From the NCBI GenBank assembly GCA_910584805.1, contig CAJUCB010000040.1, forward strand, positions 4,015 to 16,833: DNA of 12,819 nucleotides, written 5' to 3'. The position numbers and the translations under genes are program-made. The first letter of the stretch is position 1. Each line of letters opens with the position of its first letter. The stretch is from an uncultured Oscillospiraceae bacterium (GTDB taxonomy: Bacteria; Bacillota; Clostridia; Oscillospirales; Oscillospiraceae). Under the pieces are notes generated by a model. The model did no database searches. It was given only the letters and a program-made list of their open reading frames with translations, and had not been told where the DNA came from. Below, piece by piece: positions 12,704 through 12,819 of this stretch.

Positions 12704-12747
12704 AAAAAACGGTCCCATCCAGTGTCATCTGGGTGGGGCCGTTTTTT
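12704..12747. terminator. Long bidirectional terminator beside the toxin promoter
   Basis: AAAAAACGGTCCCATCCAG (12704-12722) pairs along its whole length, with a few G-U pairs, with 12729-12747, over a 6-nt loop. T-tracts follow on both strands. It likely ends a gene to the right (minus strand) and shields the toxin-antitoxin cassette. Confidence 0.88.
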
Positions 12748-12761
12748 CTGTCCCAGCACGG

Positions 12762-12785
12762 CAGGGAAAAAATTTCATTTCCCTG
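12762..12785. repeat. Inverted repeat near the right edge
   Basis: CAGGGAAA (12762-12769) and TTTCCCTG (12778-12785) are perfect 8-bp arms around an AT-rich 8-nt centre. It lies upstream of a TTGACA at 12797 and could be an operator. Confidence 0.4.
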
Positions 12786-12796
12786 GAAATTCCCCC

Positions 12797-12802
12797 TTGA
12801 CA
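12797..12802 (+). promoter_or_regulatory. Perfect -35 box at the right edge
   Basis: TTGACA is followed by exactly 17 nt before the window ends, so any -10 box would fall just outside. It is a weak hint of a plus-strand gene to the right. Confidence 0.2.
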
Positions 12803-12819
12803 AGCCGCACTTATCTGCC

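Noticed and set aside
12608..12718. N-terminal extension of the toxin peptide frame
   Set aside because: It would begin upstream of the promoter and overlap the terminator; the strong ribosome binding site marks ATG 12607.
1..12819. CRISPR array, rRNA, tRNA or insertion-sequence transposase
   Set aside because: No regularly spaced repeats with unique spacers, no RNA gene signatures and no transposase motifs were seen.

Overview
The window looks like a chromosomal segment of a GC-rich gut-type member of the Clostridia (Oscillospiraceae/Ruminococcaceae-like). The reasons are strong AAGGAGG-type ribosome binding sites, several TTG and GTG starts, spore-type collagen-like proteins, an SLH-domain envelope protein, a MurI/MFS pair, and a YIRLSKDD-class serine recombinase typical of this group. 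This placement is an inference; no rRNA or other marker gene is present.

Left part (1-2873): an uninterrupted run of 64 Gly-X-Y collagen triplets on the minus strand runs off the left edge and has no visible start. A clear terminator (615-666) separates it from an HD-domain phosphohydrolase gene (692-1351). Next comes a compact serine recombinase (1527-2759). A perfect 10-bp-stem terminator (2846-2873) ends the large cluster that follows.

Central part (2880-9327, all minus strand): an envelope O-acylation locus. In transcription order it encodes a membrane-anchored SLH-SGNH protein, a DUF4358-type lipoprotein, an MBOAT acyltransferase, a DHHW/AlgX-like protein, a sensor-poor LytS-type histidine kinase and a response regulator with a SARP-type winged-helix output. 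The first gene follows a TATAAT box with a poor -35, preceded by two TTGGTGCA direct repeats with an 11-bp period, the layout expected of a SARP-type operator. A second promoter precedes the lipoprotein gene. A 10-bp hairpin with a short U-tract lies between the lipoprotein and MBOAT genes. The likely job is acylation of a cell-wall or surface polysaccharide (MBOAT moves the acyl group across the membrane, DHHW/SGNH act outside), with its own two-component control.

Next (9381-12161): a Cys-rich, CBM-like, collagen-tailed small protein (minus) diverges from murI (glutamate racemase, plus), which is followed by an MFS transporter ending in a terminator-like hairpin.

Right end (12376-12747): the most exciting item. 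A 30-codon hydrophobic peptide gene (minus) and a roughly 84-nt small RNA (plus) are transcribed convergently from two good promoters towards one shared bidirectional terminator. Each carries a copy of a 26-bp direct repeat (24/26 identical). The copy in the peptide gene covers its start codon, so the small RNA should base-pair with the mRNA translation start. This is the architecture of the plasmid pAD1 par (Fst) type I toxin-antitoxin system, here on what appears to be a chromosome.
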